Of a stretch of 64,000 bases of DNA, positions 40,459 through 49,010 are shown in pieces. This stretch comes from Mycobacterium sp. IS-836. Its GTDB lineage: Bacteria; Actinomycetota; Actinomycetes; Mycobacteriales; Mycobacteriaceae. The notes beneath the pieces were generated by a model. The model ran no database searches, had not been told where the DNA came from, and saw only the letters and a list, made by a program, of their open reading frames with translations. The stretch covers positions 1-64,000 of the forward strand of contig NZ_MBEU01000094.1 in assembly GCF_001954275.1 (NCBI RefSeq), in the 5' to 3' direction. Within the stretch, counting starts at the first letter, position 1. Every line of letters begins with the position of its first letter. The translations under genes were made by a program, and so were the position numbers.

Positions 40459-41841
40459 ATGACGTTCGACCTGACTCCGACGGCCGCGCAACACGATCTA
40501 GCCCGGCGCACCCACGAGTTCGCCGAAGAAGTGATCCGTCCGGTCGCACTCGACTACGACCAGCGGCAGGAGTTTCCCTGGCCGGTGCTGGAGGAGGCGG
40601 CCCGGCGAGGCTTCTACAGCCCTTTGTTTTACCGCGACTTGATCGGTGATTCGACCGGCGTCTCCTTGCCGATGTTCATGGAGGAGCTGTTCTGGGGATG
40701 CGCGGGGATTGGTTTGGCGATCGTCATGCCGGCGCTGGCGTTGTCGGCGATCGGCCAAGCCGCTTCCCCCGAGCAAATGTTGCAGTGGGCACCCGAATGT
40801 TTCGGTACACCAGGCGATCTCAAACTCGCGGCGCTGGCGATCTCCGAACCCGAAGGCGGCAGCGACGTCCGCAACCTGCGCACGCATGCTCGCCGCGACG
40901 GAGACGACTGGGTTATCAACGGCCACAAGATGTGGATCGGCAATGGCGGCATCGCCAACGTGCATGTGGTCAATGCGGTGGTCGACGAGGAACTCGGCCA
41001 CCGCGGCCAGGCGCTGTTCGTGATCCCGGGCGGGACCCCCGGACTGAAGATGGTGCGAAAGCTCGACAAGCTCGGCTGTCGGGCCTCCCACACCGCCGAG
41101 TTGATGTTGGAGGATGTCCGGATTCCCGGTGCCAACCTCCTTGGCGGGCAAGACAAGCTCGAACACAAGCTCGCCAAGGCGCGCGAAGCGGTGGCGGGCG
41201 GACAACGTTCGGGCTCGGCGACTTTGGGGACCTTCGAACAGACGCGTCCGATGGTCGCCGCCCAAGCGATCGGGATCGCGCGCGCCGCATTGGAGTACGC
41301 GACGTCCTACGCCACCGAACGAGAGGCCTTCGGCGGACCCATCATCGACAACCAGGGCATCGCATTCCCCCTGGCCGACCTTGCGACCCAGATCGACGCC
41401 GCTCGGCTGCTGACTTGGCGCGCCTCGTGGATGGCGGCCAACAACGTCCCCTTCGAGCGGGGCGAGGGGTCGATGTCGAAACTCGCGGCCAGTGAGGTGG
41501 CCGTCAAGGCCACCGAACGCGCCATCCAGACCTTGGGCGGCTGGGGCTACATCACCGACCATCCGGTGGAGAAGTGGTATCGAGATGCCAAGCTATACAC
41601 CATCTTTGAAGGCACCAGCGAGATTCAACGGATGGTAATCTCGAACGCGTTGGGTGCCGCCGTGGGGACACCGCCGCTGCACGTGGTGATCGAGCCGTCC
41701 GGGGGACCGCTGAACCGGGTCTTCGGTCGCGGCGCGCCATTGCGATCTCGCGCCGCTGAGGCCGCGTTGTCGATGCAGGATCGGATCCCCGAACCGGTCA
41801 TGCGGCTCGCGATGAAGGTGCTGCGCCCGCCGGGACGGTAG
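40459..41841 (+). CDS. Acyl-CoA dehydrogenase
   Basis: 460 aa. FAD-dependent dehydrogenase of acyl-CoA. N-terminal helical domain, middle beta domain with LAALAISEPEGGSDV, and C-terminal helical domain with the catalytic Glu in IFEGTSEIQRMVISN, close to the usual 380-400-aa end. The protein then runs about 60 residues further (AVGTPPLHVVIEPSGGPLNRVFGRGAPLRSR...) as an extra tail. No partner gene (enoyl-CoA hydratase or thiolase) is nearby, so the substrate is unknown. It is 61 bp downstream of whiB5, same strand. Confidence 0.93.
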   Translation: MTFDLTPTAAQHDLARRTHEFAEEVIRPVALDYDQRQEFPWPVLEEAARRGFYSPLFYRDLIGDSTGVSLPMFMEELFWGCAGIGLAIVMPALALSAIGQAASPEQMLQWAPECFGTPGDLKLAALAISEPEGGSDVRNLRTHARRDGDDWVINGHKMWIGNGGIANVHVVNAVVDEELGHRGQALFVIPGGTPGLKMVRKLDKLGCRASHTAELMLEDVRIPGANLLGGQDKLEHKLAKAREAVAGGQRSGSATLGTFEQTRPMVAAQAIGIARAALEYATSYATEREAFGGPIIDNQGIAFPLADLATQIDAARLLTWRASWMAANNVPFERGEGSMSKLAASEVAVKATERAIQTLGGWGYITDHPVEKWYRDAKLYTIFEGTSEIQRMVISNALGAAVGTPPLHVVIEPSGGPLNRVFGRGAPLRSRAAEAALSMQDRIPEPVMRLAMKVLRPPGR

Positions 41842-41903
41842 CGGGACTTGGGTATCGTCGCGGTATCGACGCCGTCTCAACACCCCCGGACGGAGGGTGA
41901 ACG

Positions 41904-42872
41904 TTGAGCAACCTTGAAGCCGCGCCAACCGAAGTAGCCTGCAGCGCTTCACGGGTCGCGGGCATCGAGGTGCTGCATCCACGAGAAGTTCCGCTGGGCG
42001 GGCCGCGAGCGATCCGGGTACAGCGAACCCTGCCGCAACGGCAACGCTCGCTGATCGGCGCGTGGTGTTTTATCGACCACTACGGCCCGGTGCGGGCGAG
42101 CATGGACGTGCCCCCGCACCCGCACACGGGACTGCAGACCGTGAGTTGGTTGTTCAGCGGGGAAGTGGAGCACCGCGACAGTGCCGGCGTACACGCCATG
42201 GTCCGACCCGGCGAACTCAACCTGATGACGGCGGGCGCGGGCATCTGCCATTCCGAAGTATCGGTGGACACGGGCGCCGTCTTGCATGGCGCACAGCTCT
42301 GGGTGGCACTTCCCGATTCTGATCGTGAGACCGCGCGCGATTTCGCCCACCATGCGCCGCCGCCGATTTCGCTGCCCGGCGCGGTCGCGCGGGTATTTCT
42401 CGGGGAACTGTCCGGCAGCCGTTCGCCCGTGCACACCTTCACGCCGCTACTCGGCGCCCAGCTCGACCTCGATTCGAACGCCCGGCTGGACCTGGACGTC
42501 GACCCGGCATTCGAGCACGGTGTGCTGTGCGATTTCGGTGCAGTGCAGCTCGGCCGCACCGCTCTGGGGGTTGCCGACCTCGGTTATCAAGGTGCGGGCA
42601 GCACGACGCTGCGGCTGCAGAACACGGGTGACCGGCCCGCACGGGTGCTGCTGCTGGGCGGAGCGCCCTTCACCGAGGAGCTCGTGATGTGGTGGAACTT
42701 CGTCGGGCGCAGTCACGACGAGATCGTCAGCTATCGCCAACAGTGGCAGGACGCCGACGAACGCTTCGGCGCAGTCCGCGGCTACCAGGGCTCGGTCACC
42801 CGCCTGCCGGCGCCGCCACTGCCGAACGCACGGCTGCGGCCGCGACCCATCCCCGAGAGAAAGGATCCCTAA
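41904..42872 (+). CDS. Pirin family protein
   Basis: 322 aa with a TTG start at 41904 (SNLEAAPTEVAC), preceded by GGAGGG six bases before. Two cupin domains. The N-terminal one has the metal-binding residues PPHPHTGLQTVSWLFSGEVEHRD (two His in HPH, then His and Glu), as in iron-binding pirins, and GAGICHSEVS. The C-terminal domain has GGAPFTEELVMWWNFVGR and is degenerate in metal ligands. Some pirins are quercetinases. It is tightly coupled to the GNAT gene: TAATG overlap. Confidence 0.92.
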   Translation: MSNLEAAPTEVACSASRVAGIEVLHPREVPLGGPRAIRVQRTLPQRQRSLIGAWCFIDHYGPVRASMDVPPHPHTGLQTVSWLFSGEVEHRDSAGVHAMVRPGELNLMTAGAGICHSEVSVDTGAVLHGAQLWVALPDSDRETARDFAHHAPPPISLPGAVARVFLGELSGSRSPVHTFTPLLGAQLDLDSNARLDLDVDPAFEHGVLCDFGAVQLGRTALGVADLGYQGAGSTTLRLQNTGDRPARVLLLGGAPFTEELVMWWNFVGRSHDEIVSYRQQWQDADERFGAVRGYQGSVTRLPAPPLPNARLRPRPIPERKDP

Positions 42873-43219
42873 TGACTACAGACAAAACCGGTGCACCGAC
42901 CACCGTCACCGCGGGACACCAGACGTACACGATTGCCGTCGAAGGACGGACCGTCGGGCATGCCGACTATGCCGACCGCGGCAACCAGCGCGTCTTCCAC
43001 CACACCGTCGTCGATCCCGAATTCGGCGGGCGAGGGCTGGCGACCATCCTGGTCGAAGAGGCGCTCAACGCCGCCCGCGACGAAGGCAAACGCATTGTTC
43101 CGGTGTGCTCGATGGTTGAAACTGTGCTCAAGAAGCATCCCGAATTCGACGACATCACCGACCCGGTCACCGCCGACGTCAAGGGCTGGGCAATGACGCA
43201 GCCGAAGGATCCGCGTTGA
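42872..43219 (+). CDS. GNAT N-acetyltransferase of the YjdJ/DUF type
   Basis: 115 aa from the ATG at 42872, which shares its first base with the pirin stop codon. Small GNAT fold: YTIAVEGRTVGHADYADRGNQRVFHHTVVDPEFGGRGLATILVEEALNAARDEGKRIVPVCSMVETVLKKHPEF. The acetyl-CoA loop (GGRGLA) is present. COG2388-type proteins of this kind have no known acceptor. Likely co-translated with the pirin. Confidence 0.9.
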   Translation: MTTDKTGAPTTVTAGHQTYTIAVEGRTVGHADYADRGNQRVFHHTVVDPEFGGRGLATILVEEALNAARDEGKRIVPVCSMVETVLKKHPEFDDITDPVTADVKGWAMTQPKDPR

Positions 43220-43220
43220 C

Positions 43221-43460
43221 ATGGTGCTGCTGGTCCTCAAGGTCGCGCTGATCGTTTTTATCGTCGGAGCCACCGTCGCTCTGATCACGCGAGGCGTTAA
43301 GCGCTCCCGAGCGAATAGGTCGGATCCACGCTGGAAAGCGCACCGCACCCAACCCGGCTACGAGGCATCCGCGCTCGGGGCCATGCCGAACACGCCACTT
43401 CCCGAATGGGCCAATTGGGATGACGAGGGCGACGACCCCGTCACGCGCTCCCAAAACTGA
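43221..43460 (+). CDS. Small single-pass membrane protein
   Basis: 79 aa. An N-terminal hydrophobic segment (VLLVLKVALIVFIVGATVALI) is a likely membrane anchor. A basic stretch (TRGVKRSRANRSDPRWK) and a Pro/Trp/Asp-rich C-terminal end (PLPEWANWDDEGDD) follow. The ATG is one base after the GNAT stop. It runs to within 35 bp of tRNA-Leu on the opposite strand. No known family. Confidence 0.7.
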   Translation: MVLLVLKVALIVFIVGATVALITRGVKRSRANRSDPRWKAHRTQPGYEASALGAMPNTPLPEWANWDDEGDDPVTRSQN

Positions 43461-43495
43461 GGTAGTGCAACACAAGTGCGGTGCGAACCGCTCGG

Positions 43496-43578
43496 TGGGC
43501 GAAGGGGGACTTGAACCCCCACGTCCCGAAGGACACTGGCACCTGAAGCCAGCGCGTCTGCCATTCCGCCACTCGCCC
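43496..43578 (-). tRNA. leuT: tRNA-Leu (CAG)
   Basis: Cloverleaf of 83 nt, minus strand. Acceptor GGGCGAG at the 5' end (43578) pairs with TTCGCCC at the 3' end, with A discriminator at 43496. The anticodon stem CTGGC/GCCAG encloses TTCAGGT, anticodon CAG. A long variable arm (TGTCCTTCGGGACG) marks tRNA-Leu. CCA is not encoded. M. tuberculosis leuT lies at the same place. Confidence 0.95.
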
Positions 43579-43820
43579 GGGGAAACAACCGAAGGACCAT
43601 ACCACTGTAGTGGCCGCGTGCCCCACTCGCTCGCGCGGGCCCGGGAGCCCTCGCGCCGGGCCGCGGCCCGTACTGAGCTGGCGTGATGCGATTCTCAGAG
43701 TTCTCACGGTGCCGCAGCGTCGAGGTGTCCCGATACCATGCTTGAGTGATGCGACATGCGGGCGAGGCGTTTGCCTTGCGCCGCCGATATGCCGAGACAA
43801 GTGCGGGCGAGCGCTGAAAC

Positions 43821-45506
43821 ATGAGTAGCCACAAAGGGCTCGTTGCACGGATCGAGCGCAAACTCGAGGCGACCGTCGGCGATGCGTTTGCCCGAGTGTT
43901 CGGGGGATCGGTAGTTCCGCAGGAGGTCGAGGCCCTATTGCGCCGCGAAGCCGAAGACGGCGTGCGGCCACTTCAGGGCAATCGTTTTTTGGCCCCCAAC
44001 GAATACATCATTACCCTCGGTATGCACGACTTCGAGAAGGTGCGCGCGGATCCCGATCTCACGTCGAGCGTTTTCGCTAGGTACTTGGCTGACTATATCT
44101 ATGAACAGGGGTGGCAAACGTATGGTGAGGTTGTGGTTCGGTTCGAGCAGTCGCCGAACCTGCACACCGGCCAGTTCCGCGCCCGCGGTGCTGTCAACCC
44201 CGATGTCGAGCCCCGCCCGACGGACAACGAGCCCGCCCGGCCACAATTCAATCAGGCGTTCAGCGCAGAACCAGGAGTACCACCAATGACTGACAATTCG
44301 AGCTACCGCGGCGGTCAGGGGCAGGGGCGGCCCGGCGACGACTACTACGACGAGCGCTACCCGCGTCCCCAAGACGATCAGCGCGGCGGCCAGGACCCGC
44401 AGGGCGGGGCCGACCCACGAGGTGGATATCCGCCGGAGCAGGGCGGCTACCCACCCCCAGGTGGCTACCCCCCGCCTCGCCACCCCGAGCAGGGCGGTTA
44501 CCAAGACCAGCGCGGCGGATACCCCGACCAGGGTGGCTACCAAGACCAGCGCGGCGGATACCCCGACCAGGGTGGCTACCAAGACCAGCGGGGCGGATAC
44601 CCCGATCAAGGCGGTTACCCCGACCAGCGCGGCTACCAAGACCAGGGCCGCGGATACCCCGACCAGGGCCAGGGCGGCCCCCCGCCGTCGTATGAGCAGC
44701 GCCCCCCGGCGCCCGCCGGCGGCTACGGTGGCCAGGGCTACGACCAGGGCTACCGCCAAGGTGGTGGCTACGGACCTCCTGGCGGCGGTCAGCCCGCAGG
44801 CGGCCAGCCTGGCTACGGCAGCGGTTACGGCGAATACGGTCGCGGGCCGGCTCGCCAGGACGACGCCGGCTACGCACCGCCGCAAGGCGTACCCGAACAG
44901 CCTCGACCGCCTTACCCCGACCAGGGCGCCGGCTACGACCAGGGTTACCAGCAGGGTGGCGGCGGCGGCCAGGGATACGGGCAGCAGGAGTACGCCCAGC
45001 CGGAGTACGGCCAGCAAGAGTACGGCCAGCAGGACTATGGGCAAGGCGACTACACCCAGTACGCCGAGCACATTCCGGGCGGGGGCGGCGGGTACGCCCC
45101 TCCCGCGGGCGGATACGCCGAACCGCCGTCGCGCGACTACGAGTACGGACAGGCCGATTACGGTCAACCCGCAGGCGGCGGCTACGGCGGTTACGCGGGG
45201 GGCGGCTACGGCGCCGCCGGGACTTCGGTCACCCTGCAGCTCGACGACGGCAGCGGTCGGACCTATCAGCTGCGCGAAGGCGCCAACATCGTGGGTCGCG
45301 GACAGGACGCCCAGTTCCGGTTGCCCGATACCGGTGTGTCGCGCCGTCATCTTGAAATCCGCTGGGATGGACACGTGGCGCTGCTGACCGACCTCAATTC
45401 CACCAACGGCACGACCGTCAACAACGCGCCGGTACAGGAGTGGCAGTTGGCCGACGGCGACGTCATCCGTTTGGGCCACTCGGAGATCATCGTTCGGATC
45501 CACTGA
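43821..45506 (+). CDS. fhaA: FHA domain protein FhaA
   Basis: 561 aa (M. tuberculosis 527). N-terminal DUF3662 domain (1-125: SSHKGLVARIERKLEATVGDAFARVFGG...RYLADYIYEQGWQTYGEVVVRF). Long Gly/Tyr/Gln/Pro-rich disordered linker (about 150-470) with tandem GGYQDQRGGYPDQ repeats. C-terminal FHA domain (about 470-560): NIVGRGQDAQFRLPDTGVSRRHLEIRWDGHVALLTDLNSTNGTTVNN, with the conserved GR, S, RRH and NGT phosphothreonine-binding residues. It binds phosphorylated MviN/MurJ and kinases. It starts the operon with PstP, RodA, PbpA and PknA/B. The 242-bp spacer upstream of it (43579-43820) is likely to hold the operon's promoter. Confidence 0.96.
   Translation: MSSHKGLVARIERKLEATVGDAFARVFGGSVVPQEVEALLRREAEDGVRPLQGNRFLAPNEYIITLGMHDFEKVRADPDLTSSVFARYLADYIYEQGWQTYGEVVVRFEQSPNLHTGQFRARGAVNPDVEPRPTDNEPARPQFNQAFSAEPGVPPMTDNSSYRGGQGQGRPGDDYYDERYPRPQDDQRGGQDPQGGADPRGGYPPEQGGYPPPGGYPPPRHPEQGGYQDQRGGYPDQGGYQDQRGGYPDQGGYQDQRGGYPDQGGYPDQRGYQDQGRGYPDQGQGGPPPSYEQRPPAPAGGYGGQGYDQGYRQGGGYGPPGGGQPAGGQPGYGSGYGEYGRGPARQDDAGYAPPQGVPEQPRPPYPDQGAGYDQGYQQGGGGGQGYGQQEYAQPEYGQQEYGQQDYGQGDYTQYAEHIPGGGGGYAPPAGGYAEPPSRDYEYGQADYGQPAGGGYGGYAGGGYGAAGTSVTLQLDDGSGRTYQLREGANIVGRGQDAQFRLPDTGVSRRHLEIRWDGHVALLTDLNSTNGTTVNNAPVQEWQLADGDVIRLGHSEIIVRIH
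44493..44609 (+). repeat. 39-bp tandem repeat (three copies) in fhaA
   Basis: Three copies at 44493-44531, 44532-44570 and 44571-44609, encoding GGYQDQRGGYPDQ. The third copy is slightly diverged (CAGCGGGG, GATCAA). The repeats account for part of FhaA's extra length against M. tuberculosis and are probably length-variable between strains. Confidence 0.85.
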
Positions 45507-45631
45507 TCGCAGCGGGCTCAAAGCTGCCGTGCTTCGCCCCGCGCCGACCACCGTCCAAGTATCGTGACGTTGCTGATGTGCTCGGCGTCACCGATGCGAG
45601 GGGTGCGACGCCAGGACGGAAAGGACGCCAG

Positions 45632-46099
45632 ATGCAGGGACTAGTACTGCAACTGACGCGTGCCGGATTTTTAATGTTGTTATGGGTATTCATCTGGTCG
45701 GTGCTGCGAATCCTGCGGACCGACATCTACGCACCCACAGGTGCCGTCATGGTGCGTCGCGGCTTGGCGTTACGGGGGACGCTTCTACCCTCGCGGCAGC
45801 GCCGCCACGCTGCCCGCTATTTGGTGGTGACCGAGGGTTCACTGGCGGGCGCGCGAATCACGCTCAGCGGGCAGCCCGTGCTCATCGGGCGCGCTGACGA
45901 TTCGACGCTGGTGCTGACCGATGACTATGCCTCGACACGGCACGCCAGGCTGTCTCAGCGCGGCTCGGAATGGTACGTCGAGGATCTAGGATCGACCAAC
46001 GGCACTTACCTTGACAGGGCGAAGGTGACGACTGCGGTACGAGTCCCAATAGCAACGCCGGTTCGGATCGGCAAAACGGCAATCGAGTTGCGCCCGTGA
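45632..46099 (+). CDS. fhaB: FHA domain protein FhaB (FipA)
   Basis: 155 aa, identical in length to M. tuberculosis FhaB. Starts at ATG 45632 (MQGLVLQLTRAGFLMLLW). One N-terminal transmembrane helix (residues about 8-28). The FHA domain is C-terminal: VLIGRADDSTLVLTDDYASTRHARLS...YVEDLGSTNGTYLDR. It interacts with FtsZ and FtsQ when phosphorylated by PknA. The GTGA overlap with pstP joins the two. Confidence 0.95.
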   Translation: MQGLVLQLTRAGFLMLLWVFIWSVLRILRTDIYAPTGAVMVRRGLALRGTLLPSRQRRHAARYLVVTEGSLAGARITLSGQPVLIGRADDSTLVLTDDYASTRHARLSQRGSEWYVEDLGSTNGTYLDRAKVTTAVRVPIATPVRIGKTAIELRP

Positions 46100-47604
46100 C
46101 CCTGGTCCTGCGATATGCGGCCCGCAGCGATCGCGGCCTGGTACGCGCCAACAACGAAGACTCGGTCTATGCCGGCGCACGGCTGTTGGCGCTGGCTGAT
46201 GGCATGGGTGGCCACGCCGCTGGCGAAGTGGCGTCTCAATTGGTGATCGCCGCGCTGGCCCATCTGGACGACGACGAACCGGGTGGTGACCTGCTCGCCA
46301 AGCTCGACGCGGCGGTGCGCGCCGGCAACTCGGCCATCGCCGCACAGGTCGAGATGGAACCCGAGCTCGAGGGGATGGGGACCACCCTTACCGCAATCTT
46401 GTTCGCGGGCAACCGTATTGGATTGGTGCACATCGGCGACTCGCGCGGCTATCTGCTGCGCGACGGCGAGCTGACGCAGATCACCAAGGACGACACCTTT
46501 GTCCAAACCCTGGTGGACGAAGGACGGATCACGCGGGAAGAGGCGCACAGCCACCCGCAACGATCGCTGATCATGCGTGCGCTGACTGGCCACGAGGTCG
46601 AGCCGACGTTGACCATGCGGGAAGCGCGGGCCGGCGATCGCTACCTGCTCTGCTCGGACGGGCTGTCCGACCCAGTCAGCGATGAAACCATCCTCGAGGC
46701 CCTGCAGATCCCCGACGTCGCCGAAAGCGCTTACCGCCTCATCGAATTGGCGTTGCGTGGCGGCGGACCCGACAACGTGACGGTCGTGGTGGCCGACGTC
46801 GTCGACTACGACTACGGCCAGACCCAGCCGATTCTCGCGGGGGCGGTGTCGGGTGAAGAAGACCAACTGACCACCCTGCCCAACACATCGGCCGGCCGGG
46901 CGTCCGCGATCAGCCCGCGCAAAGAGGCCGCGAAACGGGTTGCGCCACAAGAAGAAACGCCAAGCCGACCGCGGTGGCCGCGGCGCAGGATGTTTATCTT
47001 CGTGACGCTGATCGTCCTGCTGGTGCTTGCCGGCCTGGCCATCGTGCGAACCGTAATCCGAAGCAACTACTACGTCGCCGAATACAACGGCATCGTCTCG
47101 ATCGTGCGGGGAATTCAAGGGTCGATGCTGGGCGTGTCACTGCACGACCCTTATTTGGTGGGTTGTCTCAACGCGCGCAATGAACTGTCGCTTATCAGTT
47201 ATAGCCAGTCCGGAGGGCACCTCGACTGTCACCTGATGCGATTGCAGGACCTGCGTCCCGCGGAGCGCGCCCAGGTTCAGGCGGGGCTGCCGGGCGGCAC
47301 TCTCGACGACGCCATCGGGCAGTTGCGCGAGTTGTCCGCCAACTCCCTGCTGCCGGCCTGCCCCCCGCCTCGCGCCACCTCTCCGCCCGGCGGCCCAGCC
47401 ACCAGCGGGGCGCCAGAACCAAGCGCCACAGCACCCACCACCTCCAGCGGCACCTCACCTAGCAGTCCGACTCCCACCAGCGCCCCCGCGACCACTTCGC
47501 CGGCAGCGCCCGCGACCACCTCGCCCCCGAGCATTTCCCAGACGGTCACAACACTCCCGCCACCCCCACCTCAGCCGGGCATCGACTGCCGGGCGGCCGC
47601 ATGA
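46096..47604 (+). CDS. pstP: Serine/threonine protein phosphatase PstP
   Basis: 502 aa (M. tuberculosis 514), GTG start at 46096 overlapping fhaB. PP2C (PPM) catalytic domain, residues about 1-240: AARSDRGLVRANNEDS, LALADGMGGHAAGEVAS with the metal-binding Asp, GDSRGYLLRDGEL, LCSDGLSD and GGPDNVTVVVADV. One transmembrane helix (MFIFVTLIVLLVLAGLAIV, about 297-315), then an external domain with a long Pro/Ser/Thr-rich tail. It reverses PknA and PknB phosphorylation. ATGA overlap with rodA. Confidence 0.97.
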   Translation: MTLVLRYAARSDRGLVRANNEDSVYAGARLLALADGMGGHAAGEVASQLVIAALAHLDDDEPGGDLLAKLDAAVRAGNSAIAAQVEMEPELEGMGTTLTAILFAGNRIGLVHIGDSRGYLLRDGELTQITKDDTFVQTLVDEGRITREEAHSHPQRSLIMRALTGHEVEPTLTMREARAGDRYLLCSDGLSDPVSDETILEALQIPDVAESAYRLIELALRGGGPDNVTVVVADVVDYDYGQTQPILAGAVSGEEDQLTTLPNTSAGRASAISPRKEAAKRVAPQEETPSRPRWPRRRMFIFVTLIVLLVLAGLAIVRTVIRSNYYVAEYNGIVSIVRGIQGSMLGVSLHDPYLVGCLNARNELSLISYSQSGGHLDCHLMRLQDLRPAERAQVQAGLPGGTLDDAIGQLRELSANSLLPACPPPRATSPPGGPATSGAPEPSATAPTTSSGTSPSSPTPTSAPATTSPAAPATTSPPSISQTVTTLPPPPPQPGIDCRAAA

Positions 47605-49010
47605 CCACTCAGGTCCAGCCACCGGTTGCGGTCACGCCTCCGCTACCCACTCGACGCAACGCCGAACTGCTGTTGTTGTGCTTCGCCGCCGTGATCACCG
47701 TCGCCGCGCTGCTGATCGTCGAGGCGAACCAACAGCGGGGCCTGCGCTGGGACCTGACCACCTATGGGCTGGTTTTTCTGGTCGTGTTCGGAAGCGCGCA
47801 TCTTGCCGTTAGGCGTTTCGCGCCCTACACCGACCCGCTATTGCTGCCAATTGTGGCGTTGCTCAACGGACTTGGCTTGGTGATGATCCACCGGCTGGAC
47901 ATCGTCAACAACGAGCTGAGCGGTCGCCATCACCCCAGCGCAACCCAACAGATGCTGTGGACGCTGGTCGGGGTGGCCGCGTTCGCGCTTGTGGTCACCT
48001 TTTTGAAGGACCATCGACAACTCGCGCGCTACGGCTACGTCTGCGGGTTCGCGGGCCTGGTCTTCTTGGTTATCCCCGCGCTGCTGCCGGCATCGCTGTC
48101 CGAGGAGAACGGCGCCAAGATCTGGATTCGCTTCCCGGGCTTCGCAATTCAGCCCGCCGAGTTCTCCAAGATTCTGCTGCTGATCTTCTTCTCCGCGGTG
48201 CTGGTTGCCAAGCGCGGCCTGTTCACCAGCGTCGGCCGGCATTTCATGGGCATGAACGTGCCCCGTGCGCGCGACCTCGCACCGCTGCTGGCGGCATGGG
48301 TGATCTCGATAGGTGTGATGGTCTTCGAGAAAGATCTTGGTACTTCGCTGCTGCTCTATGCGTCGTTCCTGGTGGTGGTGTACCTCGCCACCCAGCGATT
48401 CGGTTGGGTCGTCATCGGCTTGGTGCTGTTCGCGGCGGGAAGCGTTGTGGCGTACTTCATTTTCGAGCATGTCCGGGTTCGCGTGCAGACGTGGTGGGAC
48501 CCCTTCGCCGACCCCGACGGCCACGGCTATCAGATCGTGCAATCGTTATTCAGCTTTGCTACGGGTGGCATCTTCGGCACCGGGCTGGGCAACGGTCAAC
48601 CCGACACCGTGCCGGCGGCGTCCACCGATTTCATCATCGCCGCGTTCGGCGAGGAACTCGGACTGGTCGGGCTCGCCAGCATCCTGATGCTCTACACGAT
48701 CGTCCTCGTCCGCGGCCTGCGCACCGCGATCGCGACACGGGAAAGCTTCGGCAAGCTGTTGGCCGCCGGCCTGGCGTCGACGCTGGCCATTCAGCTGTTC
48801 ATCGTGGTCGGTGGGGTAACCCAGCTCATTCCACTGACCGGGCTGACCACCCCGTGGATGTCATACGGCGGCTCATCGCTGCTGGCGAACTATGTGCTGC
48901 TGGGGATTCTGGCGCGCATCTCGCACAGCGCCCGGCGTCCATTGCGCACCCGTGCCCACAACAAGTCGCCCATCGCGGCGGCCGGCACCGAAGTGATCGA
49001 GCGGGTATGA
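47601..49010 (+). CDS. rodA: SEDS family peptidoglycan polymerase RodA
   Basis: 469 aa, M. tuberculosis about the same. SEDS polytopic membrane protein with about ten transmembrane helices. Signature segments: PAEFSKILLLIFFSAVL, VFEKDLGTSLLLYASFLVVVY, the VQTWWDPFADPDGHGYQIVQSLFSFATGGIFGTGLGNG loop with its catalytic Asp/Glu environment, and GLTTPWMSYGGSSLLANYVLLGIL. It polymerises glycan strands with lipid II as substrate, together with PbpA. Overlaps pbpA by 4 bp (ATGA). Confidence 0.97.
   Translation: MTTQVQPPVAVTPPLPTRRNAELLLLCFAAVITVAALLIVEANQQRGLRWDLTTYGLVFLVVFGSAHLAVRRFAPYTDPLLLPIVALLNGLGLVMIHRLDIVNNELSGRHHPSATQQMLWTLVGVAAFALVVTFLKDHRQLARYGYVCGFAGLVFLVIPALLPASLSEENGAKIWIRFPGFAIQPAEFSKILLLIFFSAVLVAKRGLFTSVGRHFMGMNVPRARDLAPLLAAWVISIGVMVFEKDLGTSLLLYASFLVVVYLATQRFGWVVIGLVLFAAGSVVAYFIFEHVRVRVQTWWDPFADPDGHGYQIVQSLFSFATGGIFGTGLGNGQPDTVPAASTDFIIAAFGEELGLVGLASILMLYTIVLVRGLRTAIATRESFGKLLAAGLASTLAIQLFIVVGGVTQLIPLTGLTTPWMSYGGSSLLANYVLLGILARISHSARRPLRTRAHNKSPIAAAGTEVIERV

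Noticed and set aside
44480..44700. The short repeats in fhaA as a CRISPR array.
   Set aside because: The units are adjacent with no unique spacers, keep the reading frame and encode Gly/Tyr/Gln repeats.
43935..45551. A 538-codon minus-strand open frame opposite fhaA with many hydrophobic residues.
   Set aside because: It is antisense to the Gly/Tyr/Gln-rich repeats of FhaA; the Val/Ala runs reflect the complement of repetitive codons.
47957..49006. A long plus-strand open frame that runs in-frame into pbpA, as if pbpA had a 350-residue N-terminal extension.
   Set aside because: The sequence is Arg/Gly-rich shadow of rodA in another frame; the true pbpA start at 49007 has the ATGA overlap and the conserved membrane helix.
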